The notes beneath the pieces are model-generated. The model saw only the letters and a list, made by a program, of their open reading frames with translations, had not been told where the DNA came from and did no database searches. This document shows positions 13,394-13,709 of a stretch of DNA of 13,709 nucleotides, one piece after another. Each line of letters starts with the position of its first letter. Positions within the stretch are counted from its first letter, which is position 1. The stretch is from assembly GCA_003241175.1 (NCBI GenBank), contig QFOI01000052.1, positions 1 to 13,709 of the forward strand. Direction: 5' to 3'. The translations under genes and the position numbers were made by a program. This DNA is from Pseudopedobacter saltans (lineage in GTDB: Bacteria; Bacteroidota; Bacteroidia; Chitinophagales; Chitinophagaceae).

Positions 13394-13709
13394 TTATTTA
13401 GTCAAAAGTGAATCTATACTTTTTATGGTGGTTTTTTGATGTTCCGAAAACTCTTCCATGGACTTGGAGTTTGGGTGGTTTTCTTTTTGATATTTCTGCA
13501 TCAGTGGGAGTGTAGAAACTATTCTTAACAAAATGTGCAGGTCTGCAATATGCTCATTGTTTTTGCTTATGAGATTTAAAATGGTAGTGTCTTTTGCGAT
13601 ACTTTGATTATATTGCTTAATGTTTTCGACTAATATTTTATGGATTTCCTCTTTAATAGCAGAATCCTTGATGCTTTTTAGATGCTCATCAATTGCATTA
13701 AAATAAGAT
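13394..13709 (-). CDS. Unrecognised protein, 3' end only
   Basis: An open minus-strand frame runs in from the right edge with no start inside the window and ends at the TAA at 13394-13396; 104 C-terminal residues are visible. The sequence (beginning SYFNAIDEHLKSIKDSAIKE, ending KSIDSLLTK) is rich in Lys, Glu, Ile, Leu and Ser. It has no transmembrane segment and reads as helical, with possible coiled-coil character up to about residue 65. I do not recognise a family. It converges on topB with only 30 bases between stops and no visible terminator. That it is coding is supported by the uninterrupted frame in AT-rich DNA, where chance stops are frequent, and by its amphipathic composition. Confidence 0.6.
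   Translation of the reverse strand, partial: SYFNAIDEHLKSIKDSAIKEEIHKILVENIKQYNQSIAKDTTILNLISKNNEHIADLHILLRIVSTLPLMQKYQKENHPNSKSMEEFSEHQKTTIKSIDSLLTK

Overview
The window is low-GC chromosomal DNA from a member of the Bacteroidota, probably near the Chitinophagaceae/Sphingobacteriia. That placement is inferred from three things: promoter boxes of the Bacteroidetes type (TTTG, about 20 bases, TANNTTTG), few Shine-Dalgarno sites, and protein variants such as the DAGQEGE form of topoisomerase III. Most of the window is core housekeeping DNA. I see no CRISPR array, tRNA or rRNA gene, insertion sequence, phage module or defence island.

Left part (1-4993): the 3' end of an OmpA-like domain protein, an FMN-dependent azoreductase (azoR), and a bidirectional terminator shared with the convergent glutamyl-tRNA synthetase (gltX, minus strand). 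A predicted secreted lipoprotein of the endonuclease/exonuclease/phosphatase fold follows. It meets the convergent cutC tail to tail, with a 4-base stop-codon overlap.

Middle (5032-7479): an RsmB-like rRNA m5C methyltransferase, then two Crp/Fnr-type regulators in tandem whose reading frames overlap by 26 bases.

Ribosomal block (7506-9980): rplK, rplA, rplJ and rplL (L11, L1, L10, L7/L12), starting from a strong promoter with a structured leader and ending at a strong intrinsic terminator. The usual neighbours secE/nusG upstream and rpoB/rpoC downstream are absent, so the block stands alone here. The rplA-rplJ and rplJ-rplL spacers hold inverted repeats. In the second spacer some of these are mutually exclusive, which resembles an RNA switch.

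Right part (9998-13709): two minus-strand genes for small exported proteins that share a tyrosine-rich module, one of them with a Met/Asn/Gln-rich tail. A divergent type IA topoisomerase III (topB) follows, then the 3' end of an unrecognised minus-strand gene cut by the window edge.

I found no clear new multi-gene system. The items most worth following up are the rplJ-rplL spacer structures, the detached ribosomal block, the near-leaderless promoters, the overlapping palindromes before azoR, the tandem regulators and the tyrosine-rich exported pair.
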